38,085 nucleotides of DNA from Achromobacter denitrificans NBRC 15125 (GTDB lineage: Bacteria; Pseudomonadota; Gammaproteobacteria; Burkholderiales; Burkholderiaceae_B): contig NZ_BCTQ01000050.1 in assembly GCF_001571365.1 (NCBI RefSeq), positions 1-38,085 of the forward strand, written 5' to 3'. The notes beneath the pieces were generated by a model. It worked only from the letters and a program-made list of their open reading frames with translations, was not told where the DNA came from and searched no databases. The first letter of the stretch is position 1, and each line of letters starts with the position of its first letter. Below are positions 7,694 through 15,827 of this stretch, in pieces. Made by a program: the position numbers and the translations under genes.

Positions 7694-8587
7694 ATGGAAG
7701 CCTATCTGATTGCAATCGCCATCGGGATCCTGATCTACATGCTGCTGGCCTTCGGCCTGTCGCTGCACTACGGGTTCACCGGACTGATCAACTTCGGGCA
7801 CGTCGGCTTTTTCGCCATCGGCGCCTACACCTCGGCCCTGCTGTCGCTCAAGGGCGTGCCGGTGCCCGTGTCCATGGCAGCGGCGGCGGCCTTCGCGGCG
7901 CTGGCGGCCTATCCGCTGGGCATGATCGCCCTGCGGCTGGGCAGCGACTACCTGGCCATCGTGACCCTGGGTTTCTCGGAGTCGGTGCGCATGATGTTGC
8001 AGACCGAGGAATGGCTGACGCGCGGCATGCACGGGCTGCCGGGAATCCCGCGCCTGTTCGCCGGCTGGGCCTCGCCGCAGACCGTGGACCTCTGGATCAT
8101 GTTGCTGCTGCTGGTCGTCAACGCGGGCGCCTTGTTCCTGATCCACCTGGTGATCCGCAGCCCGTTCGGGCGCGTGATCGAGGCGGTGCGGGACAACGAG
8201 GTGGCGGTGCGCGCGCTGGGCAAGGACCCCGCCCGGTTCAAGACCCGCTCCCTGATGCTGGGCGCCGGGCTGGCCGGGCTGGCGGGCGCCTTCCAGGCGC
8301 ACTACCTGACCTTCATCAGTCCCGAGCAGTTCGTGCCCCTGATCACGTTCTACATCTGGATCGCCATCATCCTGGGCGGCGTCGGGCGCTTGAGCGGGGT
8401 GGTCGCGGGTACGGTGCTGCTGGTCGGTTTCCTGGAGGGATCGCGGTTCGTGCGCGATTTCGTCGGCGGCATTTCCGAGGTGCAGATGGCCAGCGTGCGC
8501 ATCGGCATCATCGGCATCGCGCTCATCTGCGTGGTGCTGTACCGGCCCCAGGGCATTTTCGGCAACACCTCGACGCGCAGGAGATAG
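7694..8587 (+). CDS. LivM-type inner-membrane permease
   Basis: The second permease of the Liv-type importer, 297 residues. Characteristic pieces are YGFTGLINFGHVGFFAIGAY near the N-terminus, LRLGSDYLAIVTLGFSE in the middle, the coupling loop RVIEAVRDNEVAVRALGKD, and ITFYIWIAIILGGVGRLSG near the C-terminus. LivM proteins of E. coli carry extra N-terminal helices; this shorter form is common in catabolic operons. It starts 4 bases after the livH-type stop, so the two are co-translated. Confidence 0.94.
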   Translation: MEAYLIAIAIGILIYMLLAFGLSLHYGFTGLINFGHVGFFAIGAYTSALLSLKGVPVPVSMAAAAAFAALAAYPLGMIALRLGSDYLAIVTLGFSESVRMMLQTEEWLTRGMHGLPGIPRLFAGWASPQTVDLWIMLLLLVVNAGALFLIHLVIRSPFGRVIEAVRDNEVAVRALGKDPARFKTRSLMLGAGLAGLAGAFQAHYLTFISPEQFVPLITFYIWIAIILGGVGRLSGVVAGTVLLVGFLEGSRFVRDFVGGISEVQMASVRIGIIGIALICVVLYRPQGIFGNTSTRRR

Positions 8588-8590
8588 GGC

Positions 8591-9352
8591 ATGACGCTGC
8601 TTTCCATCAATGGGCTGAGCGCCGGCTTCGGTGGCTTCAAGGCGCTCGACGACGTGTCGCTGGAGGTGCGCAAGGGCGAGCTGGTGGGCCTCATCGGCAC
8701 CAACGGCGCGGGCAAGAGCACGCTGTTTTCGGTTGTCACGGGCTACATCCCGCCCAGCGCGGGCACGGTGCGGTTCGCGGGCGAGGACATCACGGGCGTC
8801 GCCGTGCACCAGCGCGTGCGCCGCGGCCTGGCGCGCACGTTCCAGGTGCCCCGCGAGTTCAGCCAGCTGACCGTTTTCGACAACATGATGGCCGCCGCGC
8901 CCGACCAGCGCGGCGAGAAGCTCGCGTCGCTGGTCTTCGCGCGGCGCGAGGTCGCCCGCGAGGAGGCGCGCAACGCGGAGCGCGTGCACGAGCTGCTGGC
9001 CTTCCTCAATCTGTCGCGAGTGGCCGACGAGCCGGCGGGAAAGTTGTCGGGCGGCCAGAAAAAACTGCTCGAACTGGGGCGGCTGCTGATGCTGGAGCCG
9101 CGCTGCATCCTGCTGGACGAACCCTTCGCGGGCGTCAATCCGGTGCTGATCGAGGAGCTGTCCGCGCGCATCGTGGAACTGAACCAGCGCGGCCTGACGG
9201 TCGCCATCATCGAGCACAACCTGGACGAATTGTCGCGGATCGTGCCGCGCATGTACGTCATGGACCGGGGGCGCGTCATCGCCGAGGGGGCGCCGGACGG
9301 TGTCCTGGCCAACGAACAGGTGCGCGAAGCGTACATGGGGGGAGTGATATGA
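8591..9352 (+). CDS. LivG-type ABC transporter ATPase
   Basis: A 253-residue nucleotide-binding subunit. Walker A is GTNGAGKST, the signature motif LSGGQKKLLELGRLL, Walker B CILLDEPFAGVNP, and the switch His lies in VAIIEHNLDEL. The LivG hallmark is the long segment between Walker A and the signature motif that begins RRGLARTFQVPREF. It works as a heterodimer with the LivF-type ATPase encoded next, whose start overlaps this stop by 4 bases. Confidence 0.95.
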   Translation: MTLLSINGLSAGFGGFKALDDVSLEVRKGELVGLIGTNGAGKSTLFSVVTGYIPPSAGTVRFAGEDITGVAVHQRVRRGLARTFQVPREFSQLTVFDNMMAAAPDQRGEKLASLVFARREVAREEARNAERVHELLAFLNLSRVADEPAGKLSGGQKKLLELGRLLMLEPRCILLDEPFAGVNPVLIEELSARIVELNQRGLTVAIIEHNLDELSRIVPRMYVMDRGRVIAEGAPDGVLANEQVREAYMGGVI

Positions 9353-10080
9353 GTCTGCTCGTCATGCAGGGCCTGTCCGGCGGCTATGCCGAAGTCGATA
9401 TCGTCTCCGGCATCGACATGACGGTAGCGCCCAGGGAAATCGTCACCATCGCCGGGACCAACGGCGCGGGCAAGTCCACGCTGGTCAAGGCGGTGATGGG
9501 CCTGCTGCCGCGCATTGCCGGCACCATGGCGTTCGACGGCCGGGACTTGTTGACGCTGCCGGTGGAAGAGCGGGTGCGGGTCGGCATTTCGTACGTGCCG
9601 CAGGTGCGCAATGTCTTCGGCGCGCTGACCGTGCTGGAGAACCTGCAGGTGGTCGAGCACGTGCAGGGGCGCGAGCAGCGCATCCGCGACATGTTCGATC
9701 TGTTCCCCGCGCTGGCGGGGCGGCGCAGGACGCACGCTGAAAACCTCTCCGGCGGCGAACGCCAGCAGCTGGCCTTCGCCCGGGCGCTGATGTCCTCGCC
9801 GCGCCTGATGGTGCTGGACGAACCCTCGGCCGCGCTGTCCCCGGCGCTGACCGAGCAGGTGTTCGCCGAGGTGCGGCGCCTGCCCGAGATCGGCGTGGGC
9901 GTGCTGATGGTGGAGCAGCGCGCCCGCCAGGCGCTCGCCTTCAGCGACCGCGGCTACATCCTGGATTCCGGCCGCATCGTGCTGACCGATACGGGGCAGG
10001 CGCTGCTGGCCAACCAGCACATGAGCGATCTCTACATCGGCCGGGGCGGCCATCCGCAAGGCGGCGCCGCGCCGGCCTGA
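9349..10080 (+). CDS. LivF-type ABC transporter ATPase
   Basis: The second nucleotide-binding subunit, 243 residues. Walker A is GTNGAGKST, the signature LSGGERQQLAFARAL, Walker B LMVLDEPSAALSP, and the switch region VLMVEQRARQAL has the Gln-Arg pair usual for LivF. Its ATGA start overlaps the LivG-type stop. It closes the transporter gene block; the amidase gene follows after a 45-base gap, with its own ribosome site and no terminator. Confidence 0.95.
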   Translation: MSLLVMQGLSGGYAEVDIVSGIDMTVAPREIVTIAGTNGAGKSTLVKAVMGLLPRIAGTMAFDGRDLLTLPVEERVRVGISYVPQVRNVFGALTVLENLQVVEHVQGREQRIRDMFDLFPALAGRRRTHAENLSGGERQQLAFARALMSSPRLMVLDEPSAALSPALTEQVFAEVRRLPEIGVGVLMVEQRARQALAFSDRGYILDSGRIVLTDTGQALLANQHMSDLYIGRGGHPQGGAAPA

Positions 10081-10125
10081 GGCGGCGCGCGCGGCGGTCC
10101 TTCATCGACTTCAAGGAGTTCCATC

Positions 10126-11478
10126 TTGTCTTTCCCCGATACGACAGCTTCCCCGGCGCGCGTCGCGCGCCGTTCCGCGCCCAGCGCCACCGCCGCCTTG
10201 ACCGCCCTGCAGGGGCTGGCCGCGCTGGAGCAGGGCACGCTGACCTGCGAGGCCTGGGCGCGCGCCTGCCTGGATCGCATCCAGGAGCGCAACGACGGCG
10301 TGCGCGCCTGGGTGAGGGTGGACGCCGACAATGCGCTGGCCCGTGCCCGCGAATGGGACCGCCACGGCCGCCGCCGCCTGCTCGACGGCGTGCCGCTGGG
10401 CATCAAGGACACCATCGATACGGCCGACATGCCGACGGAGCTGGGCGATCCGGAGATCTTTCCCGGGCGCCAGCCCGCCGCCGACGCGCCCGTCGTGGCG
10501 CAGGCGCATGAACTGGGCTTCAATGTGCTGGGCAAGAACACGGTGTCGCGCCATGCCATCATGCTGCCGGGGCCGGCGCGCAATCCGCACGACCTGAGCC
10601 GTACGCCGGCGGCTTCGTCCGCGGGTTCCGCGGCGGCGGTCGCGGATTTCATGACGCCGCTGTCCATCGGCACGCAGACGGCGGGCTCCATCCTGCGCCC
10701 GTCCGCCTTCTGCGGCGCGGTGGGGTTCAAGCCCACGCTGGACGCCATCCCCTATGTTTCCATCCGCCGCTATTCGCGCGTGCTGGACGTCATCGGCCCG
10801 ATCGCGCGGTCGGTGGACGACGCGGCGCTCTTCATGCGCGCCTTTACCGGCGATCCCCGGTTCGATCCGGCCGCGCCCCTGCGCAACGATTTCCGCGTGG
10901 GCGTCTGGCGTCCCAAGGATTGGGCGCAGGCCGACGCCTGCATGCGGGAGAGCTTCGAGGCCAACCTGCGGGCTTTGTCCGCGGCCGGCGTGAAAGTGAC
11001 CGAGCTGGTCATGCCGCCAGCCTTCGACACCATGGGAGAGGCCCAGGATGTGATCATGGCCTACGACCTGGCGCGCGAGTACGCCGCGATCAAGCGGGAC
11101 CATGCCGCGCTGTGCGATCCGGGCCTCATCGACTACCTGACCATGGGCGAGGGCCTGTCGGCGGCGGAGTACGCGGCCGCGCTGGACGCCGCCGACGGCT
11201 GCCGCCGCGCGTTCTACGATGCCGCCCGCGACGTGGACGCCGTAGCGCTGCCGTCGACCCTGGGCGAGGCTCCGCCGGCCAGCACCACCGGCAGCTCGGC
11301 CTTCATACGCATCTGGTCCCTTTTGCACAACCCCTCGATCACCTTGCCGGTGGCGCGCGGCCCCAATGGGCTGCCGCTGGGGTTCCAGATGGTGGGCTTC
11401 GTCAAGGAGGATGCCCGCCTGCTGTACTGGGCGCGCTGCGCCGAGCGCATCCTGGGGTCCACCGCCCACCAGCCCTGA
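10126..11478 (+). CDS. Amidase-signature family hydrolase
   Basis: A 450-residue amidase related to GatA, AtzF and fatty-acid amide hydrolases, which cleave amides to acid and ammonia or amine with a Ser-cisSer-Lys triad. The lysine is K94 in GVPLGIKD. The cis-Ser is S164 or S165 in AASSAGSAAAVA, where the usual GGSSGGS is changed to AASSAGS. The nucleophile is S188 in GTQTAGSILRP. Translation starts at a TTG at 10126, supported by AAGGAG 7 bases upstream and the absence of a nearby ATG. It is the last gene before the terminator at 11528, so it probably belongs to the operon and may act on the imported compound or on an amide intermediate. Confidence 0.9.
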   Translation: MSFPDTTASPARVARRSAPSATAALTALQGLAALEQGTLTCEAWARACLDRIQERNDGVRAWVRVDADNALARAREWDRHGRRRLLDGVPLGIKDTIDTADMPTELGDPEIFPGRQPAADAPVVAQAHELGFNVLGKNTVSRHAIMLPGPARNPHDLSRTPAASSAGSAAAVADFMTPLSIGTQTAGSILRPSAFCGAVGFKPTLDAIPYVSIRRYSRVLDVIGPIARSVDDAALFMRAFTGDPRFDPAAPLRNDFRVGVWRPKDWAQADACMRESFEANLRALSAAGVKVTELVMPPAFDTMGEAQDVIMAYDLAREYAAIKRDHAALCDPGLIDYLTMGEGLSAAEYAAALDAADGCRRAFYDAARDVDAVALPSTLGEAPPASTTGSSAFIRIWSLLHNPSITLPVARGPNGLPLGFQMVGFVKEDARLLYWARCAERILGSTAHQP

Positions 11479-11527
11479 GCGCGCCGACCGACGCCGCGGC
11501 GCGGCGCGTCGGACGCGCCGCCTGCTT

Positions 11528-11551
11528 AGCGCCCCCTGGGGGCGCTTTTTT
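11528..11551 (+). terminator. Rho-independent terminator of the catabolic operon
   Basis: A GC-rich stem (AGCGCC arms, CCCTGG centre) at 11528-11546 runs into six T bases at 11546-11551. It lies 50 bases after the amidase stop and is a textbook terminator. Confidence 0.88.
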
Positions 11552-11570
11552 CCGCCCTGTTTTTGGGGTT

Positions 11571-11598
11571 TTCCCGAATTATTCTCAATATTCGGGAA
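11571..11598. promoter_or_regulatory. Inverted repeat TTCCCGAAT-N10-ATTCGGGAA, probable IclR operator
   Basis: Perfect 9-base arms at 11571-11579 and 11590-11598 are separated by an AT-rich 10-base centre. It lies about 60 bases before the start of the IclR-family gene in an AT-rich island, the expected place for autoregulatory binding. The binding protein is inferred. Confidence 0.6.
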
Positions 11599-11659
11599 TA
11601 AAAACCTGTAGTAACACCATAAATTGATAATCTGCGCTCCGTTAGTTTGGAGCCAAATA

Positions 11660-12403
11660 GTGAAAGCGGATCAATCAGTCGGGGCGGGCGCGGACCGCGT
11701 GCTCTACGTGCTGGCCACGCTGGCCCGGCACGATGGGCCGCTCAGCATTGCCGCGCTGGCCGAGGAAACCGGCCTGGCGCAGAGCACCCTGTACCGGCAG
11801 GTGGCGTTGCTCAAGCGCTGGGGGTTCGTCGCCGAGCATGACGGCGAGTACGGGCCCGGTCCGTTGTGCGTGCAGCTGGCCTGGGGTTTCGACCAGTCCT
11901 CGTTCCTGATCCACGAAGCGCAGCCCGACATGGCGGCGCTGGCCGCCGCGTCCGGCGAAACGATCGGCCTGCTGGTCGCCGTCAAGGACCAGGCCGTGTG
12001 CCTGGACATGGTCGAAAGCCAGCATCCGCTGCGCTGTTCCTTTACCAAGGGGCGCGGCCTGCCGCTGGCGCGCGGCGCCTCCGCCAAGTCGCTGCTGGCT
12101 TTCATGCCGCTGGCGCGCCTGCAGGCCGCGCTGGCCTACCTCGCGGCCGAGGCCGGGGTGGACGCGGGCAGGCTGGGCAAGGAGCTCGACGCGATCCGCG
12201 AGCAGGGCTACGCCGTGACCGACAGCGAGGTCGACGCCGGCGTCTGGGGGGTGAGCGTGCCGATCTTCCAGCGCGCCAACCAGGCCGTGGCCTCGATCAC
12301 CCTGATGGCGCCTTCCACGCGGGCCGCGCAGCGGCCCGAGGCCTTCATCGAGATGACCGTGGCGGCCGCCCGGCGCATCTCGGCGAAATTGCAGGTCCAT
12401 TGA
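11660..12403 (+). CDS. IclR family transcription regulator
   Basis: A 247-residue regulator. The N-terminal winged helix (about residues 8-75) reads LSIAALAEETGLAQSTLYRQ, then VALLKRWGFVAEHDGEYGPG. The C-terminal IclR effector domain includes GETIGLLVAVKDQAVCLDMV and RGASAKSLLAFMP, with the later GYAVTDSEVDAGVWGVSVPI segment. The start is a GTG at 11660, preceded by GGAG with 7-base spacing; an upstream TTG at 11624 lacks one. It stands just ahead of the amino acid transporter and ureohydrolase genes in the same orientation, so it most likely controls them and itself in response to their substrate. Confidence 0.92.
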   Translation: MKADQSVGAGADRVLYVLATLARHDGPLSIAALAEETGLAQSTLYRQVALLKRWGFVAEHDGEYGPGPLCVQLAWGFDQSSFLIHEAQPDMAALAAASGETIGLLVAVKDQAVCLDMVESQHPLRCSFTKGRGLPLARGASAKSLLAFMPLARLQAALAYLAAEAGVDAGRLGKELDAIREQGYAVTDSEVDAGVWGVSVPIFQRANQAVASITLMAPSTRAAQRPEAFIEMTVAAARRISAKLQVH

Positions 12404-12506
12404 GGCCGCCCGCCGCGGCCTTCCACGCTTTCCCTGAATTCCACGCTGTACCCGAACCCATCGACCGCAGTAACCACCGCCGTATCCACTTTCCATAGGA
12501 TCCACC

Positions 12507-13250
12507 ATGACCACTCGCCGCACACTGCTGACCGCCGCCCTCACGCTGGGCCTGGCCTGGACCGCCGGTTCCGCGCAAGCCCAGGAAACCATCCGCGCCG
12601 TCACCGACGCCACCTTCCCGCCGATGGAATTCGTCAAGGACGGCAAGCGCACGGGCTTCGACATCGAGCTGGTCGAGGCCCTGGCGGGCGCGATGGGCAA
12701 GAAGGTCGAATGGATCGACATCGACTTCAAGGGCCTGATTCCCGCCCTGCAGGCCGGCCGCGCCGACATCGCGGTGTCCGCCATCTACATCACGCCCGAG
12801 CGCGCCAAGGTCGTGGACTTCACCGATCCCTACTATGCGGGCGGCCTGGTCGTGATGACGAAGAAGGATGGTCCGGTCAAGACGCTGAAGGACCTGGACG
12901 GCCGCAAGGTGTCGGTGCAGGTCGGCACGAAGTCGGTGAACTACCTGAAGGAACACTATCCCTCGGTGCAGCGCGTGGAAGTCGAGAAGAACCAGGAGAT
13001 GTTCAACCTGGTGCAGATCGGCCGCGCCGAAGCCGCCGTGACGGGCAAGCCCGCCGCCAAGCTGTTCGCGCAGAGCACGACCGACCTGACCGTGCTGAAC
13101 GAGCAGATCACCACCGAGGACTACGGCATTGCCGTGCCCAAGAACAAGCCCGAGCTGACGCGCGACCTGAACGCCGCGCTGCAGAAGCTGAAGGCTGACG
13201 GCAGCTACCAGGCCATCGTGAACAAGTGGTTCGAGGCGCCGGCGAAATGA
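12507..13250 (+). CDS. Polar amino acid ABC transporter binding protein (SBP family 3)
   Basis: A periplasmic binding protein of 247 residues. The signal peptide MTTRRTLLTAALTLGLAW ends near AQAQ. The mature protein starts ETIRAVTDATFPPMEFVKDG and continues RTGFDIELVEALAGAMGKKV, the standard opening of the GlnH/HisJ family, with ADIAVSAIYITPERAKVVDF and the second-lobe motif KTLKDLDGRKVSVQVGTKS. The closing segment LNAALQKLKADGSYQAIVNK is also typical. Ligand could be glutamine, histidine, N-formimino-glutamate or a similar amino acid; the ureohydrolase in the operon hints at a guanidino or formimino compound. Its stop overlaps the permease start. Confidence 0.94.
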   Translation: MTTRRTLLTAALTLGLAWTAGSAQAQETIRAVTDATFPPMEFVKDGKRTGFDIELVEALAGAMGKKVEWIDIDFKGLIPALQAGRADIAVSAIYITPERAKVVDFTDPYYAGGLVVMTKKDGPVKTLKDLDGRKVSVQVGTKSVNYLKEHYPSVQRVEVEKNQEMFNLVQIGRAEAAVTGKPAAKLFAQSTTDLTVLNEQITTEDYGIAVPKNKPELTRDLNAALQKLKADGSYQAIVNKWFEAPAK

Positions 13251-13915
13251 ACCTGGATTTTTCCCCTGTCTTCGCCGACTTCGGCGCGCTGATGAACGGC
13301 GCGGCGGTCACCGTCGAGGTGACCGCCGGGGCCTTGCTGCTGGCTTGCGTCATCGGCCTGCTGGTCGGCGTGGGCCGGCTCAACCCGCGCCGCTACGTCA
13401 TCTACAACCTGTGCAGCCTCTACCTGCTGCTGTTTCGCGGCACGCCGCTGCTGGTGCAGCTGTTCATCTGGTTCTTCGGCCTGCCGCATTTCGGGATCAC
13501 GCTGCCCGCGTTCGCCTGCGGCGTGCTCGGCCTGGGCATGTACTCCGGCGCCTACGTGTCGGAAATCGTGCGCGGCGCGATCCAGTCGGTGGACCGCGGC
13601 CAGACCGAGGCGGCCCGTTCGCTGGGCATGTCCTCGGGCCAGGCCATGCGCATCATCGTGCTGCCGCAGGCGGTCGTGCGCATGATCCCGCCGCTGGGCA
13701 ACGAGTTCATCGCGCTGATCAAGAATTCGGCCCTGGTGTCGCTCTTGACCATCCATGACCTGATGCACGAAGGGCAGAAAATCATCAGCGTGTCTTACCG
13801 CTCGCTGGAAACGTATCTGGTGGTGGCGCTGATCTATCTGGTCCTGACCACGGTCACCATGTTGGTGTTGCGCAAGGTGGAACATCGCCTGCGCGCGGGA
13901 GGGATGGTGCAATGA
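13247..13915 (+). CDS. Polar amino acid ABC transporter permease (GlnP/HisM type)
   Basis: A 222-residue inner-membrane permease with about five hydrophobic segments. The early helix is TVEVTAGALLLACVIGLLVG, the family motif is LLLFRGTPLLVQLFIWFFGL, and the EAA loop that contacts the ATPase reads TEAARSLGMSSGQAMRIIVL followed by PQAVVRMIPPLGNEFIALIK. The start is the ATG at 13247, overlapping the preceding stop; a single gene suggests a homodimeric pore. The stop overlaps the start of the ATPase gene by 4 bases. Confidence 0.94.
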   Translation: MNLDFSPVFADFGALMNGAAVTVEVTAGALLLACVIGLLVGVGRLNPRRYVIYNLCSLYLLLFRGTPLLVQLFIWFFGLPHFGITLPAFACGVLGLGMYSGAYVSEIVRGAIQSVDRGQTEAARSLGMSSGQAMRIIVLPQAVVRMIPPLGNEFIALIKNSALVSLLTIHDLMHEGQKIISVSYRSLETYLVVALIYLVLTTVTMLVLRKVEHRLRAGGMVQ

Positions 13916-14712
13916 ACGCCGCGACGAACCGGGCCGCGGGCCCGCAAGAAATGATCCGCATCCGCGGCCTGCAGAAGTCCTACGGCGACCATGCCGTGCT
14001 GCGCGGGATCGATTTCGACGTGCTGCCGTCGCAGGTGGTGGTCGTGATCGGCCCCAGCGGTTCGGGCAAGAGCACCTTGCTGCGCTGCTGCAACGGCCTG
14101 GAAGTGGCGCAGGCCGGCACCGTGGACATCTGCGGCCAGACCTTGCTGGACCACGGCAAGCTGCTGCCCGAGGCGGAGCTGAACCAGCTGCGCATGCAGG
14201 TGGGCATGGTGTTCCAGGGCTTCAACCTGTTTCCGCACCTGTCGGTGCTGGACAACGTGACCATCGGCCCGCGCAAACTGCGCGGCATGGGCCGCGAGGA
14301 GGCCAATGCGCTGGCGGCCGACCTGCTGGCCAAGGTCGGCCTGGGCCAGAAGATGTCGGCCATGCCGGCCAGCCTGTCGGGCGGCCAGAAGCAACGCGTG
14401 GCGATCGCCCGCGCGCTGGCCATGCAGCCCAAGGTCATGCTGTTCGACGAGCCGACCTCGGCGCTCGACCCGGAACTGGTGGGCGAAGTGCTGCAGGTGA
14501 TGAAGCTGCTGGCCCGCGAAGGCATGACCATGATGGTGGTGACGCACGAAATGGGCTTCGCCCGCGACGTGGCCGACATGGTCGCGGTGATGGACGGCGG
14601 CGTGATCCTGGAATCCGGCCCGCCGGAAGTGATCTTCAGCCAGCCGCGCGAAGCGCGCACCCGCGAATTCCTCCAGGCGGTGCTGAGCGCGTCGCCGGGA
14701 GCGGCGGCATGA
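13912..14712 (+). CDS. Polar amino acid ABC transporter ATPase (GlnQ/HisP type)
   Basis: A 266-residue ATPase that energises the preceding permease. Walker A is GPSGSGKST, the Q-loop MVFQGFNLFPHLSVLDNV, the signature LSGGQKQRVAIARALAMQP, Walker B VMLFDEPTSALDPELVGEV and the switch VVTHEMGFARDVAD. These are all diagnostic of the polar-amino-acid family. Its start overlaps the permease stop and its stop overlaps the ureohydrolase start, so all four genes from 12507 are one translationally coupled block. Confidence 0.95.
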   Translation: MNAATNRAAGPQEMIRIRGLQKSYGDHAVLRGIDFDVLPSQVVVVIGPSGSGKSTLLRCCNGLEVAQAGTVDICGQTLLDHGKLLPEAELNQLRMQVGMVFQGFNLFPHLSVLDNVTIGPRKLRGMGREEANALAADLLAKVGLGQKMSAMPASLSGGQKQRVAIARALAMQPKVMLFDEPTSALDPELVGEVLQVMKLLAREGMTMMVVTHEMGFARDVADMVAVMDGGVILESGPPEVIFSQPREARTREFLQAVLSASPGAAA

Positions 14713-15650
14713 GCGTATTGGACAAAAGTCTCTGGAAGGCGCGGGACGACAGCGCCGAGCAGGGCGACACGCGCCGTCTGGCGCACGTCGTCGAAGCGGC
14801 CGCCGGCCAGCTGCGAGCGGGCGAGGCGGTGCTGCTGGGCTTTGCCTGCGACGCCGGCGTGGCCCGCAACCAGGGCCGGGTCGGCGCGGCGGGCGGCCCC
14901 GCCGGCATCCGCAAGTTCCTGGCGGGCTTGCCCGCGCACGGCCTGACCCGCCTGCTGGACGCGGGCGACGTGGCCTGCGAGGGCGACCTCCTGGAAGACG
15001 CCCAGGAACGCCTGGGCCTGCGCCTGGCCGAACTGATGGAGCAAGGCGCCCGGCCCGTCGTGCTGGGCGGGGGGCATGAGATCGCCTGGGGCAGCTTCCA
15101 GGGCCTGGCCCGCTGGCTGCGGGCGCGCGGCGACGCGGGGCCCGTGCTGGTGCTGAACCTGGACGCGCATTTCGACCTGCGCACCGGACGGCCTGGCAGC
15201 TCGGGCACGCCGTTCGACCAGATCGCCCGCGACTGCGAAGCGCGCGGCCAGTCCCTGCAGTACGCCTGCCTGGGCGTGTCGCGCCTGGCCAATACGCCCG
15301 CGCTGTACGCCCGGGCCGCCGAGATCGGCGCGTTCTGGGTGGAGGACCGCGACATGCAGGAACGCCACCTGGAGGCCCGCCTGGCGGACGTGGACGCGCT
15401 GCTGGAAGGCGCGGCCCACGTCTACCTGACGATAGACCTGGACGTGCTGCCCGCGGCGGTCATGCCGGGCGTTTCGGCGCCCGCGCCCTACGGCGTGCCG
15501 CTGGCGGTGGTCGAGGAGATCGTGCTGCGAGTCAAGGCCAGCGGCAAGCTGCGCCTGGCCGACATGGCGGAATACAACCCCGGCTACGACGTCGACGGCC
15601 ATGGCGCCCGCGCGGCCGCCCGGCTGGCCTGGCAGCTGATCGCCGGCTGA
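14709..15650 (+). CDS. hutG: Formimidoylglutamase-type ureohydrolase (HutG-like)
   Basis: A 313-residue member of the arginase/agmatinase/formimidoylglutamase superfamily with a binuclear manganese site. Metal-binding motifs are VVLGGGHEIAWGSFQGL, LNLDAHFDLRTG and TIDLDVLPAAVMPGVSAP. The GGGHEIAWG context and the DLRTGRPGSSGTPFDQI stretch resemble HutG, which converts N-formimino-glutamate to glutamate and formamide in histidine breakdown. No other hut gene (H, U, I) is in the window, and the gene is fused by overlap to an ABC importer, so the true substrate could be an imported formimino or guanidino compound. The superfamily assignment is secure; the exact activity is moderately supported. 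Confidence 0.82.
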   Translation: MSVLDKSLWKARDDSAEQGDTRRLAHVVEAAAGQLRAGEAVLLGFACDAGVARNQGRVGAAGGPAGIRKFLAGLPAHGLTRLLDAGDVACEGDLLEDAQERLGLRLAELMEQGARPVVLGGGHEIAWGSFQGLARWLRARGDAGPVLVLNLDAHFDLRTGRPGSSGTPFDQIARDCEARGQSLQYACLGVSRLANTPALYARAAEIGAFWVEDRDMQERHLEARLADVDALLEGAAHVYLTIDLDVLPAAVMPGVSAPAPYGVPLAVVEEIVLRVKASGKLRLADMAEYNPGYDVDGHGARAAARLAWQLIAG

Positions 15651-15670
15651 GCCGCGGGTCGGCGCGGCGC

Positions 15671-15707
15671 AAAAGAGGGCGGTTCCCTGCCGGGGAGCCG
15701 CCCTTTT
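15671..15707 (+). terminator. Rho-independent terminator after hutG-like gene
   Basis: GGGCGG at 15677-15682 pairs with CCGCCC at 15698-15703, with an inner TCCC/GGGA pairing. AAAA precedes and TTTT follows the stem, so it could work in both directions. It ends the IclR-ABC-hutG block. Confidence 0.87.
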
Positions 15708-15827
15708 GCATTGATGGGGACGGGTCCTGCATACGGCCGATGGGCTGGACGCACGCTTGCTGGCGGCTTAGGATAGGACCAGCTGTAGGGCCGGTCTTGC
15801 GACCCGTCAGGTGTCCGCAACATTGAT

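Noticed and set aside
7556..9217. A 553-residue minus-strand open frame opposite the LivM and LivG genes
   Set aside because: It is His/Gln/Arg-rich with no family motifs, as expected for the antisense of high-GC coding DNA, and the plus strand carries complete Walker and permease motifs.
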